From contig NZ_RCZG01000012.1 in assembly GCF_006439015.1 (NCBI RefSeq), forward strand, positions 150,512-214,511: a stretch of DNA of 64,000 nucleotides, given 5' to 3'. Positions within the stretch are counted from its first letter, which is position 1, and each line of letters opens with the position of its first letter. The DNA is from Mycolicibacterium hodleri. GTDB taxonomy: Bacteria; Actinomycetota; Actinomycetes; Mycobacteriales; Mycobacteriaceae. Both the position numbers and the translations under genes were made by a program. Of this stretch, positions 30,874 to 39,621 are shown piece by piece. A model generated the notes under the pieces. That model saw only the letters and a program-made list of their open reading frames with translations. It did no database searches and was not told the origin of the DNA.

Positions 30874-32058
30874 TTAGACCGAGTCCTCTCGTTCATCCGA
30901 CTCGTCGTCGGTTTCGGGATGGGCCGGAATCGACAGTGTGAACGTCGAACCGGTACCGGGCTGACTCCACAGCCGGATGGATCCGTTGTGATTGGCCGCC
31001 ACGTGCTTGACGATGGCCAATCCGAGCCCGGTGCCACCGGTGGCCCGGGACCGCGCCGTATCGACGCGGAAGAATCGTTCGAACACCCGCTCCTGGTCGT
31101 CCCGCGCGATGCCGATACCGCGGTCGGTGACCGCGATCTCGACGTTGTCGCCGCGCCTGCGCCGACTGATCGACACAGGAGATCCCTTGGGCGAGTACGC
31201 GATGGCGTTGGACACCAAATTGGCGATCGCCGTGACCAGCAGCCCCTGGTCACCCAACACGCGGAAGCCGGTAGGCGCGTCCGTCGTGATCTCGATGTCG
31301 GCATTGTCGGCGGCCACCTTGTACCGCGACAGAGCCTCGGCGACCACCGAGTCGACGTCGACGGACTCCAGGTTGGGAAGCGGCTCGGCACCCTGAAGCC
31401 GGGAGAGCTCGATGAGTTCACCGACCATGTTGGCCAGCCGGTTCGATTCGGTCACCATCATCTCGGCGAACCTGGCGACGGTGTCGGGATCGTCGGTCGA
31501 CGCCTGCAACGCCTCGGCCAGCACGCCCATCGCGCCGACCGGCGTCTTCAGCTCGTGACTGACATTGGCCACGAAATCCCTGCGAGTGGCCTCCATCCTG
31601 GCGTGCTCGGACTGGTCGTCGACGAACACGACGGCGAAGCGCCGGTCGTCCTCGCTCAGAAGTCGCACGTGGCCACCGACGGAGATCCCCGACCGACCAG
31701 GATTCTGACGTCTCACCGGCGCGAGGTCGAAGTCCACGTCCAGACCGGTGGCCAGCGTGCGCTGCGCCGCCGCCCACGCCCGTTCGTCGAGGAGCCGGCC
31801 GTGGACCAGACCCAGTTCGCGCGCCTGGCCGTTCATGAAGACAACGTCACGGTAGGTATCGACCACCACGGTCCCCACCGGCGACAACGACACGATGTGC
31901 TGCAGCATCTGGGACACGGTGATGCCGTCCTGATCGACGGCCCTGCGCTGCCTGCGCTCGGCGATTCGCGGCCAGAGTGACATTCCGAGCGCCAGGCCTA
32001 CGCCCAACGCGACGAGGGAAACGGCTGCCACCAACAGCAGCGCCGCTACCACACTCAC
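30874..32058 (-). CDS. senX3: Sensor histidine kinase SenX3, 394 aa
   Basis: A membrane-bound kinase for RegX3. An N-terminal hydrophobic segment (about 3-30, VVAALLLVAAVSLVALGVGL) is followed by a PAS-like domain (about 45-150, LSPVGTVVVDTYRDVVFMNG). The H-box has His168 in FVANVSHELKTPVGAM. Catalytic ATPase boxes are NLVSNAIAYSPKGSP (N), DRGIGIARDDQERVFERFFR (G1/F) and GGTGLGLAIVKHVAANHNGS (G2). Start GTG 32058, with another GTG two codons on. The C-terminal tail is acidic and shorter than in M. tuberculosis. Confidence 0.95.
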   Translation of the reverse strand: MSVVAALLLVAAVSLVALGVGLALGMSLWPRIAERRQRRAVDQDGITVSQMLQHIVSLSPVGTVVVDTYRDVVFMNGQARELGLVHGRLLDERAWAAAQRTLATGLDVDFDLAPVRRQNPGRSGISVGGHVRLLSEDDRRFAVVFVDDQSEHARMEATRRDFVANVSHELKTPVGAMGVLAEALQASTDDPDTVARFAEMMVTESNRLANMVGELIELSRLQGAEPLPNLESVDVDSVVAEALSRYKVAADNADIEITTDAPTGFRVLGDQGLLVTAIANLVSNAIAYSPKGSPVSISRRRRGDNVEIAVTDRGIGIARDDQERVFERFFRVDTARSRATGGTGLGLAIVKHVAANHNGSIRLWSQPGTGSTFTLSIPAHPETDDESDEREDSV

Positions 32059-32196
32059 GCGAAAATCGTACGCACTCGGTGAACGCCATCCCAGCAGCGT
32101 GCGGCCAAATCGGAACAAGTCACAGACGCAAATACAGGAGTTCGGGCGCCGTTCACCCGAGTTCACCCATTGTTCGCCTCGACGGTCCCTCGTCGG

Positions 32197-32937
32197 CTAC
32201 TTGGCGCCCTGGGCAGCGACCGCCGCCGCTCCGGCCGCGGCGGCGTCCGGGTCGAGGTAGGAGCCGCCCGCCACGGTCGGCTTGAGCGCCTCGTCGAGCT
32301 CGTAGACCAGCGGAATGCCCGTCGGGATGTTCAGCCCGACGACGTCCTCGTCCGACATTCCGTCCAGGTACTTCACCAGCGCGCGCAGCGAGTTGCCGTG
32401 CGCGGCGACCAGGACGGTCTTCCCCGCCGTCAGGTCGGGGACGATCGTGTCAGTGAAGTACGGGACGAACCGGGCCACGACGTCGGCCAGGCATTCCGTC
32501 AGCGGGCCACCGTCGATGTCGGCGTAGCGCGGGTCGGCGTCCTGACTGAACTCACTGCCCTTCTCGATGGGCGGCGGCGGTGTGTCGTAGCTGCGGCGCC
32601 AGGCCATGAACTGGTCCTCGCCGTATTTGGCCTTGGTCTCGGCCTTGTCGAGGCCCTGCAGCGCGCCGTAGTGCCGTTCGTTGAGCCGCCAGTCCCTGAT
32701 CACGGGGATCCAGTGCCGGTCGGCGGCGTCGAGCGCCAGGTTGGCGGTGTTGATGGCCCGCCGCAAAAGCGAGGTGTACAGCACGTCGGGCAGCACGCCC
32801 TCGGCCTTCATCAGCTCACCGCCACGGACCGCCTCGGCCCGACCCTTGTCGGTGAGATTGACGTCCACCCATCCAGTGAACAGGTTCAGCGCGTTCCATT
32901 CGCTCTCGCCGTGACGGAGCAGCACCAGAGTCGCCAT
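32197..32937 (-). CDS. gpm1: 2,3-bisphosphoglycerate-dependent phosphoglycerate mutase, 246 aa
   Basis: Interconverts 3- and 2-phosphoglycerate in glycolysis and gluconeogenesis through a phospho-histidine. The signature LVLLRHGESEWNALNLFTGW contains His9; the second catalytic His is in VLVAAHGNSLRALVKY, and the proton-relay Glu is in RLNERHYGALQG. The C-terminus is Ala-rich. ATG 32937. As in M. tuberculosis, it lies upstream of senX3-regX3 on the same strand. Confidence 0.96.
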   Translation of the reverse strand: MATLVLLRHGESEWNALNLFTGWVDVNLTDKGRAEAVRGGELMKAEGVLPDVLYTSLLRRAINTANLALDAADRHWIPVIRDWRLNERHYGALQGLDKAETKAKYGEDQFMAWRRSYDTPPPPIEKGSEFSQDADPRYADIDGGPLTECLADVVARFVPYFTDTIVPDLTAGKTVLVAAHGNSLRALVKYLDGMSDEDVVGLNIPTGIPLVYELDEALKPTVAGGSYLDPDAAAAGAAAVAAQGAK

Positions 32938-32979
32938 GGCGTTGATGCTATCCCGGGACGCTCAGCCGTACTCGTCGCT

Positions 32980-33035
32980 GACTGCACTCATATTGCACGC
33001 ATCGCCCGAGTGAGGCCGTGAACATGCGTGCAGTC
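32980..33035. repeat. REP-like palindromic element between ybjN-like gene and gpm1
   Basis: It has nested inverted arms: GACTGCAC (32980-32987) with GTGCAGTC (33028-33035), and TGCACGCAT (32994-33002) with ATGCGTGCA (33024-33032). The two pairings share bases, so they are alternative structures. There is no T-run typical of a strong intrinsic terminator. It fills the 107-base gap between two co-oriented genes and could reduce read-through or stabilise mRNA ends. Confidence 0.6.
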
Positions 33036-33044
33036 ACGAAGCTC

Positions 33045-33566
33045 TCAGCCGGCTTGATCGTCGTCCTGATCGTCGATGAGGTGCTCGAAGGCCTTCAGGT
33101 TCTTCAACGACTCGCCCCGCTTCACCCGCCACTCCCATTCCTTCTGGATCGACGAGTGGAAGCCCAACTCCAACAGCATGTTGAAGTCGGATTCGACGGC
33201 TTGGAGCACCTGACCGAGGATGCCGTCGATCACCTGTGGTGAGACCGACTCCAACGCAATCCGGCCCACCAGGTAAATGTCGCCGAGGTTGTCGAGCGTG
33301 TAGGCGACGCCGAAGAGCCTGCGGTTGCGCCGCAGCAGATATCGGTAGACCTTCTCGAAGTCCTCGTCGGGCTTGCGGCAGATGAAGGCCTCGATCCGCA
33401 CCGAGTGATCCCCGACGGTCAGGATCGTGTTGGTGATCAGGCGACGCTCACCCGGCACCTCCACCACGACGCCGGACGGTGCGCCGTCGACGCCGACGTG
33501 GAAGGCGTATTCGAGTTCGCTCTCCTTGAGGGTGTCCTCGATGATCTGAAGCGCGGTGTCGCTCAT
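33045..33566 (-). CDS. YbjN-domain protein (Rv0487-like), 173 aa
   Basis: A small cytosolic protein of the bacterial YbjN/type III chaperone-like fold. It begins MSDTALQIIEDTLKESELEY and has the alternating beta core VVVEVPGERRLITNTILTVG, the helix RKPDEDFEKVYRYLLRRNRR, and LESVSPQVIDGILGQVLQAV. It is conserved next to mshA in mycobacteria. Its start overlaps the mshA stop (ATGA), so it is coupled to mycothiol synthesis genes, but its function is not known. Confidence 0.88.
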   Translation of the reverse strand: MSDTALQIIEDTLKESELEYAFHVGVDGAPSGVVVEVPGERRLITNTILTVGDHSVRIEAFICRKPDEDFEKVYRYLLRRNRRLFGVAYTLDNLGDIYLVGRIALESVSPQVIDGILGQVLQAVESDFNMLLELGFHSSIQKEWEWRVKRGESLKNLKAFEHLIDDQDDDQAG

Positions 33567-34843
33567 GCGCGGATGCCCCGTCGGATCGCGAACCGGCGGC
33601 CGTTGCGGCGCGAAGGGACCTCGGCGCGCTGATGCCGGGCCCGATAGTCGCTGATCGCCCGGCCGTAGCTGGCCAGGAGTGCGTCAACGGTGTGCGACCA
33701 GGAGAACGTGGCGGCGTGCTCGATGGCCGCCGCTCGCATGGTGCCGGGCCCCCGGTCGAACAGCGCACCCATGGCGGCGGCCCAGTCGTCGATGTCGTGT
33801 CCGTCGACCAGCACGCCGCTGACGCCGTCGCGCACCGCGACGGGAAGCCCGCCGACGGCGGCCGCGACGACCGGCGTGCCGCACGCCTGGGCCTCAACGG
33901 CGACGAGGCCGAAGGATTCCGCGTAACTGGGCACGGCCACCATGTCTGCGGCGCGATAGACGCCGACGAGTTCGTCCCGGGTCTGGGGAGGTAGGAAGGT
34001 CACACGGTCGGTGATACCCAGCTCTTCGGCCAGCCGAACCATCCCCTCGGGATTGGCCAACCCCGAGCCCGACGGTCCACCCGCGATCAGGACCCGTACG
34101 CCGGGCAGCTTCGCGGCCGCACGTAGCAGGACGTCGGGCGCCTTGAGCGGTTGAATGCGGCCGACGAACGCGATCACCTTGTCGTCGGCCGCCAGACCGA
34201 GGACCCGTCGCGCCTGACTGCGGTCGCCGGGTGTGAACGTCGCGAGGTCGACGCCCGGGTGGGCGACGTCGATGCGATCCGGATCTGCATGGTGCAGCGA
34301 AACCAGTTGCCGCGCTTCGTATTCGGTGTTGACGATCAACCGATCCGCCTCGTCGACGACCTGCTGTTCCCCGACGGCGCGTAGCGGCGGCTCAGGCTGA
34401 TCGCCGATCGCCAGTGAGGCGTTCTTCACCGCCGCCAGCGTGTGTGCGGTGTGCACCAGCGGCACCGCCCACCGGTCCCGTGCCAGCCAGCCGACCTGCC
34501 CCGACAACCAGTAGTGAGAGTGGACGATGTCGTAATAGCCGGGTTCGTGGGTGGCCTCGGCGCGTAGGACTCCCGCGGTGAAGGCACACAGCTGGGTGGG
34601 CAGGTCGTGCTTGTCGAGGCCTTCGAAGGGTCCTGCGACCACGTTGCGGACCAGGACTCCCGGCGCCACCCGCACCACCGGCGGGTCTGCCGACGTGGTC
34701 GCCCTAGTGAAGATCTCCACCTCGACGCCCCGGCGAGCCAGTTCCAGTGCGGTTTGCAGAACGTAGACGTTCATGCCGCCCGCATCGCCGGTCCCGGGCT
34801 GGGCCAGGGGCGAGGTATGGACCGACAAAACGGCTACGCGCAC
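33563..34843 (-). CDS. mshA: D-inositol-3-phosphate glycosyltransferase MshA, 426 aa
   Basis: The first step of mycothiol synthesis: transfers N-acetylglucosamine from UDP-GlcNAc to 1-L-myo-inositol-1-phosphate. A GT4 GT-B protein with the N-terminal signature SPLAQPGTGDAGGMNVYVLQ, HSHYWLSGQVGWLARD, and the C-terminal donor site PSYAESFGLVAVEAQACGTP with its conserved E-x7-E. GTG 34843 is chosen (GTG CGC GTA GCC); a TTG two codons upstream is possible. The first about 45 residues of the M. tuberculosis protein are absent. Upstream lies the ROK gene. Confidence 0.93.
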   Translation of the reverse strand: MRVAVLSVHTSPLAQPGTGDAGGMNVYVLQTALELARRGVEVEIFTRATTSADPPVVRVAPGVLVRNVVAGPFEGLDKHDLPTQLCAFTAGVLRAEATHEPGYYDIVHSHYWLSGQVGWLARDRWAVPLVHTAHTLAAVKNASLAIGDQPEPPLRAVGEQQVVDEADRLIVNTEYEARQLVSLHHADPDRIDVAHPGVDLATFTPGDRSQARRVLGLAADDKVIAFVGRIQPLKAPDVLLRAAAKLPGVRVLIAGGPSGSGLANPEGMVRLAEELGITDRVTFLPPQTRDELVGVYRAADMVAVPSYAESFGLVAVEAQACGTPVVAAAVGGLPVAVRDGVSGVLVDGHDIDDWAAAMGALFDRGPGTMRAAAIEHAATFSWSHTVDALLASYGRAISDYRARHQRAEVPSRRNGRRFAIRRGIRA

Positions 34844-34899
34844 ACCCAATACTTACACCGGCCGCGCCCAGCGCTCTCCTTTGCCCTGGTCGGATCGCC

Positions 34900-36288
34900 T
34901 CAGGCGGTCTTGGCCCGCACCGCGCGCCGCATAGCGGCGATCGGGTCGGCATACAGCCCGCCGAGCGACACGACCCCGGCCCCCGCTTCCTGTACGCGGT
35001 TGCCGAAAGAGGTCAGCCGGATGTCACGCGGTGCGAGCACGGACCGATGCCGGTACGCCGCCTCCACCTGGGCCATACCCTCCGGATACTCGGTGAAGGC
35101 CTGACCGCCGACGACGAGGTCATCGGGGTTGAGCATGTCGCGCAACAGCGCCACGGCCTCGCCGAGGACCTTGGCACGTTCGCCAAGGAGGTCAATGGCC
35201 GGCTGGTTGCCCTGGCGTGCCGAACGCAGTACGCCCGCGATGGTCGACGACGGGCCGTCCGCGGGGACCATCCGCAGCTTGCGCGCCGCGGTCAGGACCG
35301 CTTCGTCGCTCACCGTCGACTCCAATTGACCAGTGCCGCCCAACAATTCGGACTGGGCCGGTAGCGCGGCGATGGTGCCCGGACCGCTGGTGGGGGAATG
35401 CACCCGACCGCCGATGGAGAGTGCGTAGCCGACGGTCTCTCGAGCGTAGACGTAAAGGCTGGTGGACGGAGCCGCCCCGGCGGCGACATTGAGCCGGGGA
35501 GCCGCCCCGGCGGCGACATTGAGCCGGGGAGCCGCCCCGGCGGCGACATTGAGCCGGGGAGCCGCCCCGGCGGCGACATTCGACTCCGGCGCGGTGAGTC
35601 TGCGCGCGCCCAGTAGCAGTTCGGCCCCGGCCATCGCGTCCACGTGGGACGCCAGCGACACCGGCAATCCGAGCGTCTCGGCGAGCACGGGACCCACTGG
35701 GGCGTCCACCCAGCCGAGTCGAGCGTGGTCGAGGTGCCCCGTCGCGCTGTCAACGACACCGCCTGCGGCGACGCCCACCCACAAGGGCCTGCGCCGATGC
35801 CAGCGACTCAGGTATCGGCTCGCACTGCCTGCGAGGGCCGCGAGCGCCGAGTTCTGGCCGCCAGTCGGCGTCGGCGTCTCGACCACGTCCAGGGTGTGAC
35901 CGAACAGATCCGTCGCCACGATGCTCGTCGTGCGGGCCCCGATGTGGATGCCGAGGGTGAGGTACGGCTCGTGGTTGACCTCGACGGGAATCCGCGGCCG
36001 GCCGATCGCACCAGAGACGGCGAGGTCGGCCCGCTCCCGCAGAACGCCCGCGTCGAGCAGGGCTGTGACCTGCCGGTTCACCGTCGCGATGCTGAGGCCG
36101 GTGGTGTGTGCGATGACGTCGCGGGCGATGGGGCCGCGCAACCGCGCGGCGCCGAACACCGACGCCGAGGCCGCCTCCGCGACCCGCAGCGACGGGGCCA
36201 CGATGTGGTGACGAGCGAGAAGCGCCCGCTTGGCGTGCGCAGTGGAGATGGCGGAGGAGGTTGAACGAATGTCAGTGGTGGCGCTCAC
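34900..36288 (-). CDS. ROK-family transcriptional regulator/kinase-like protein (Rv0485-like), 462 aa
   Basis: An N-terminal winged helix (about 45-90, GPIARDVIAHTTGLSIATVN) is joined to a sugar-kinase/HSP70-fold ROK domain with GIHIGARTTSIVATDLFG and ADLVVGG-like late motifs (NPDDLVVGGQAF). It is longer than the usual 400-440 aa because of a four-fold 10-residue repeat NVAAGAAPRL (about residues 237-275), encoded by a 30-bp minisatellite in the middle of the ROK domain. Whether the protein still folds normally is uncertain. GTG 36288 has AAGGACC upstream. It sits upstream of mshA in the same direction. Confidence 0.85.
   Translation of the reverse strand: MSATTDIRSTSSAISTAHAKRALLARHHIVAPSLRVAEAASASVFGAARLRGPIARDVIAHTTGLSIATVNRQVTALLDAGVLRERADLAVSGAIGRPRIPVEVNHEPYLTLGIHIGARTTSIVATDLFGHTLDVVETPTPTGGQNSALAALAGSASRYLSRWHRRRPLWVGVAAGGVVDSATGHLDHARLGWVDAPVGPVLAETLGLPVSLASHVDAMAGAELLLGARRLTAPESNVAAGAAPRLNVAAGAAPRLNVAAGAAPRLNVAAGAAPSTSLYVYARETVGYALSIGGRVHSPTSGPGTIAALPAQSELLGGTGQLESTVSDEAVLTAARKLRMVPADGPSSTIAGVLRSARQGNQPAIDLLGERAKVLGEAVALLRDMLNPDDLVVGGQAFTEYPEGMAQVEAAYRHRSVLAPRDIRLTSFGNRVQEAGAGVVSLGGLYADPIAAMRRAVRAKTA
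35465..35580 (-). repeat. In-frame 30-bp minisatellite inside the ROK gene
   Basis: Three perfect 30-bp units (35491-35520, 35521-35550, 35551-35580) and a partly matching fourth (35465-35490) read GCCGCCCCGGCGGCGACATT preceded by GAGCCGGGGA on the plus strand. On the coding strand each unit encodes NVAAGAAPRL. The copies are base-identical, so the array is young or kept homogeneous, and each change in copy number stays in frame. Confidence 0.95.
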
Positions 36289-36480
36289 GGGAGAGGTCCT
36301 TCGTTGAGGTCGGCTGGTGGGTTCTAGGCCACACCTGGCGACTCAGCGGGACGGAAACGTCCGGGTTCAGTCAGGCGCGGCGACGAGCGCGACGACAACA
36401 ACACGCGCGCCGAACGGCGCTGTGGGAAGCCTGACTAGCGGACACGTGGAGAACTTAGCACGGCAACTAATGTTGGACGA

Positions 36481-37233
36481 ATGACGTCATACGAACCCGC
36501 TCGGCCTGTCGCGGTCATCACGGGCGCCAGCTCGGGCATCGGCGAGGCGACCGCGAGAACCCTTGCCGGACTTGGCTTTCACGTGGTCTGCGTGGCCCGT
36601 CGCGAGGATCGCATCAAGGCGCTCGCCGTCGAGCTCGGAGGGACCGCAATTGTGGCGGACGTCACTGACGGCGCCCGGGTCGATGCCCTGGCGGCCGGCC
36701 TGGACCGTGTCGACGTTTTGGTGAACAACGCGGGCGGCGCCAAGGGCGTGCAGCCCGTGGCCGATGCCGATCTCGACGACTGGCGCTGGATGTGGGAGAC
36801 CAACGTGCTGGGCACCCTGCGCGTGACCAGGGCGCTGCTGCCGAAGCTGATCGCCTCGGGCGACGGACTGGTGGTCACCGTGACCTCGATCGCGGCGTTC
36901 GAAATCTACGATGGTGGCGCCGGGTACACGTCGGCCAAGCATGCGCAGGCCGCGCTGCACCAGACGCTGCGCGGCGAACTGTTGGGAAAACCGGTGCGAC
37001 TCACCGAGATCGCGCCGGGGATGGTGGAGACCGAGTTCTCAGTCGTCCGCTTCGGCGGAGACCAGGTCCGCGCCGATGCCGTCTACGAGGGGATGACTCC
37101 ACTGACCGCGGCGGACGTCGCCGACGTGATCGGGTTCGTGGCGACCCGACCCTCGCACGTGAACCTCGACCACATCGTCATCCGGCCGCGCGATCAGGCC
37201 TCGGCGACTCGGAAGTTCACCCGCCCGGAGTGA
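36481..37233 (+). CDS. Short-chain dehydrogenase/reductase (Rv0484c-like), 250 aa
   Basis: A classical SDR. The cofactor motif TGASSGIGEATA is at about 15-26, NNAGGAKG follows, catalytic Ser is in TVTSIAAFEIYDGG, and Tyr/Lys in YTSAKHAQAALHQ. The basic CVARREDR after strand 2 suggests NADP(H) preference. Substrate unknown; related to YdfG-type 3-hydroxy acid dehydrogenases. ATG 36481, after a 192-base promoter gap divergent from the ROK gene. Its 3' end overlaps the convergent lprQ gene by 17 bases. Confidence 0.9.
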   Translation: MTSYEPARPVAVITGASSGIGEATARTLAGLGFHVVCVARREDRIKALAVELGGTAIVADVTDGARVDALAAGLDRVDVLVNNAGGAKGVQPVADADLDDWRWMWETNVLGTLRVTRALLPKLIASGDGLVVTVTSIAAFEIYDGGAGYTSAKHAQAALHQTLRGELLGKPVRLTEIAPGMVETEFSVVRFGGDQVRADAVYEGMTPLTAADVADVIGFVATRPSHVNLDHIVIRPRDQASATRKFTRPE

Positions 37234-38515
37234 TCGGCGTCGTAGTGGTGGTAGTCGTCGTCGGCGTCCCCGACAGTGTCGGCGCATCGGCCGGAGTGGC
37301 AGGCGCGCTGCTGGGAACGTTCGACGGCGGCGTGTCGTCGTTGAGCGCCGACATGGACTTCCACTCGTCCCAGCCGACGGCCCAGTCCCAGATGTCGCCG
37401 TCGGCGTAGGACAACTCGATCGAGGTGCCCGTGACCTCCACCGGGTCGCCGTAGATCGCCGTATTGAAGTACTGCTGGGCGTTGTCGGTCGACAGGTTGA
37501 TGCAGCCGTTCGTGACGTTGCTGCTGCCCTGGACGCCGGTGGTGCTCGGGTTCGCGTGAATGAACTCACCGTTGTTCGAGATTCGGACGGCGAACCTCTC
37601 GTGCGCATTGGAGTACCCCGCCGCCGGATTCGACATGTAGAAGTCTTCGTACTTCTCGGTGACGACGTGAATGCCGCTGCGCGTCACGTTGCGCGGCAGA
37701 TCCGCCTCGCCGTAACTGCACGGCAGGGTCATGATCACGCCTGCGTCAGTGGTGACCTCGATCTGGTGCGACGACGCCTCGGCGATGACGACCTGCCGCC
37801 GCCCGATCTCGAAGTCGAGCGTCGCGTCCTGCGCACCGAACGCGCCCTCGCCGAACGGGACGCCATACATCTTGGCCGCGACGTGCACCTTGGTGCCCGG
37901 CGGGTAATAGTCGCGGGTACGCCAGTGCAGACGCGAGCCACCGACCTCGTCGGGCAGCCAGGCCCAGCTGCCCTCGACGGGTGGCGTAGTGGTGACGACC
38001 AGGGCTCGTTCGACGTTCGCCTTGGCGTCGTCGCCGATCGCGGCGTCGAACTGCATGATGATGGGTGCCGCGATCCCGACGACCTGGCCGTCCGCGAGCT
38101 GGAACTGCCCGTTCACCTGGATTTGCGGCGCGACGGTCGAGAAGCTGCCCTTAAGCGGGACCGCCTTGCCGTCGCGGCCTACCGCGGAACCACCCCAGGT
38201 GTATTCCAGGCCGTAGCCGAGTGGCTCCGCGGTGGTGAACGTCGTGCGGTCGGGATTCATCGTGCCGGCGACCGGGGCACCCTCCGGATTGGTCAACGTG
38301 ACGCGCTGCAGCCAGCCGTTGCTCACCTCGACGCCGATGGAGTCGGTGGGGGCGACGTCGGAGGTGTCCTTGGCGGGTTTGTAGGCGATCTCGGCCTTGG
38401 CGGGCGCCTGCGTGGCGTCGGCTGGGGTCGTCGATGACCTACCGCTGCACGCGGCGAGCACGCCGGAGGCGCCCACGGCGAATGCGGTCAGCGCTTGGCG
38501 CCGATTGATGGTCAC
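37217..38515 (-). CDS. lprQ: L,D-transpeptidase lipoprotein LprQ (LdtMt5-like), 432 aa
   Basis: Forms 3-3 cross-links in peptidoglycan at the outer face of the membrane. A lipoprotein signal peptide ends in the lipobox GVLAACSG, with lipidated Cys23. Two Ig-like domains (about 45-250) lead to the YkuD catalytic domain, with His320 (GEFIHANPS) and nucleophile Cys338 in SNVTNGCINLS. The C-terminus is a Pro/Thr tail ending in a run of eight Thr. GTG 38515. Upstream by 15 bases is murB, so two cell-wall genes are paired. Convergent overlap with the SDR gene. Confidence 0.93.
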   Translation of the reverse strand: MTINRRQALTAFAVGASGVLAACSGRSSTTPADATQAPAKAEIAYKPAKDTSDVAPTDSIGVEVSNGWLQRVTLTNPEGAPVAGTMNPDRTTFTTAEPLGYGLEYTWGGSAVGRDGKAVPLKGSFSTVAPQIQVNGQFQLADGQVVGIAAPIIMQFDAAIGDDAKANVERALVVTTTPPVEGSWAWLPDEVGGSRLHWRTRDYYPPGTKVHVAAKMYGVPFGEGAFGAQDATLDFEIGRRQVVIAEASSHQIEVTTDAGVIMTLPCSYGEADLPRNVTRSGIHVVTEKYEDFYMSNPAAGYSNAHERFAVRISNNGEFIHANPSTTGVQGSSNVTNGCINLSTDNAQQYFNTAIYGDPVEVTGTSIELSYADGDIWDWAVGWDEWKSMSALNDDTPPSNVPSSAPATPADAPTLSGTPTTTTTTTTPITPGG

Positions 38516-38530
38516 GTGTAGACACGGTAC

Positions 38531-39592
38531 CTACAGGACGCACCCAACCAGAATCGGTTCGGGTGTGAGCTCTATCCCGAATGCGCCTCGAACCCCGTCG
38601 CGGACCGCCCTGGCCAGCACCAACAGGTCCGCCGTGGTCGCCGAACCCCGGTTGGTGAGCGCCAGCGCATGCTTCGTCGACAAGCGTGCAACGGCCGCTT
38701 CGCCGGGGTAGCCCTTGCCGAAGCCCGCGCGCTCGACCAGCCAACCGGCGGCCAGCTTGACCCCGTCGGGCGCGGGGTAGTTCGGCACCGGTCCGTCGAC
38801 CTGGGCGCTCAGTCGGGCGAAGTCAGTGGCCGAGACGACCGGGTTGGTGAAGAACGAGCCCACGCTCCAGGTGTCGTGATCGCCTTCGGCGAGCACCATG
38901 CCCTTGCGGGCTCGCAGCGCCAGCACCTCGTCGCGCACGCGTGTCGACTCCACACGCGAACCGCTCTCGGCGCCAAGGGCTTTGGCCAGCTCGCCGTAGC
39001 GAAGCGGGGCACTCAGCCCGGACGCATCCAGCGCGAACTCGACCTCGAGCACCACCGTGCGAGACGAGTTCTTCAAGACGCTGGTGCGGTAACCGAAGCC
39101 CAACGCCTCAGGCGGCACCCACCTGTCCTCACCCGTGCGCCGGTCCAGCAGACGGACGCGGCTGATCACGTCGGCCACCTCCACGCCGTAGGCGCCGACG
39201 TTCTGGACCGGCGTGGCCCCCGCGGAGCCTGGAATCCCCGATAGGCACTCCAGCCCGCCGAGTCCGTGCGCCAACGAGGTCACGACCACGTCGTCCCACG
39301 ATGCGCCCGCCTCGGCGCGGACGACGTCGCCGTACACCGTGATCTCGGTGTTGGCCAGGCGCACGACGGTCAGGTCGGTGAGGTCGTCGGCGATGACGAC
39401 GTTGGATCCGCCGGCCAATATCAGCGTCCGCTCGGAGGGATCGTCGGCCGGGAGTTCGCCCAGGACGTCGACGATCTCAGCCGTCGTGTGGCACGTAATG
39501 AGCCGGCCGGCGACGGGCCCGACCCTCAGCGTCGTCAACTGCGCGACCGGTACGGACACCTCGACGGCCACGCCTGCGATATCCGAACTCAT
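38531..39592 (-). CDS. murB: UDP-N-acetylenolpyruvoylglucosamine reductase, 353 aa
   Basis: A FAD-dependent enzyme reducing UDP-GlcNAc-enolpyruvate to UDP-MurNAc in peptidoglycan precursor synthesis. Motifs are NTTLRVG-like LTTLRVGPVAG, LILAGGSNVVIADD for the flavin, GLGGLECLSGIPGSAGATPVQNVGAYG (FAD pyrophosphate region), FGYRTSVLK, the catalytic Ser in WSVGSFFTNPVV, and PAPDGVKLAAGWLVERAG. ATG 39592 is preferred over the adjacent GTG 39595. It is divergent from the DUF2505 gene and 15 bases before lprQ. Confidence 0.95.
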   Translation of the reverse strand: MSSDIAGVAVEVSVPVAQLTTLRVGPVAGRLITCHTTAEIVDVLGELPADDPSERTLILAGGSNVVIADDLTDLTVVRLANTEITVYGDVVRAEAGASWDDVVVTSLAHGLGGLECLSGIPGSAGATPVQNVGAYGVEVADVISRVRLLDRRTGEDRWVPPEALGFGYRTSVLKNSSRTVVLEVEFALDASGLSAPLRYGELAKALGAESGSRVESTRVRDEVLALRARKGMVLAEGDHDTWSVGSFFTNPVVSATDFARLSAQVDGPVPNYPAPDGVKLAAGWLVERAGFGKGYPGEAAVARLSTKHALALTNRGSATTADLLVLARAVRDGVRGAFGIELTPEPILVGCVL

Positions 39593-39621
39593 CACGGGCG
39601 GTAACGGTAGCGTGAACAGCT

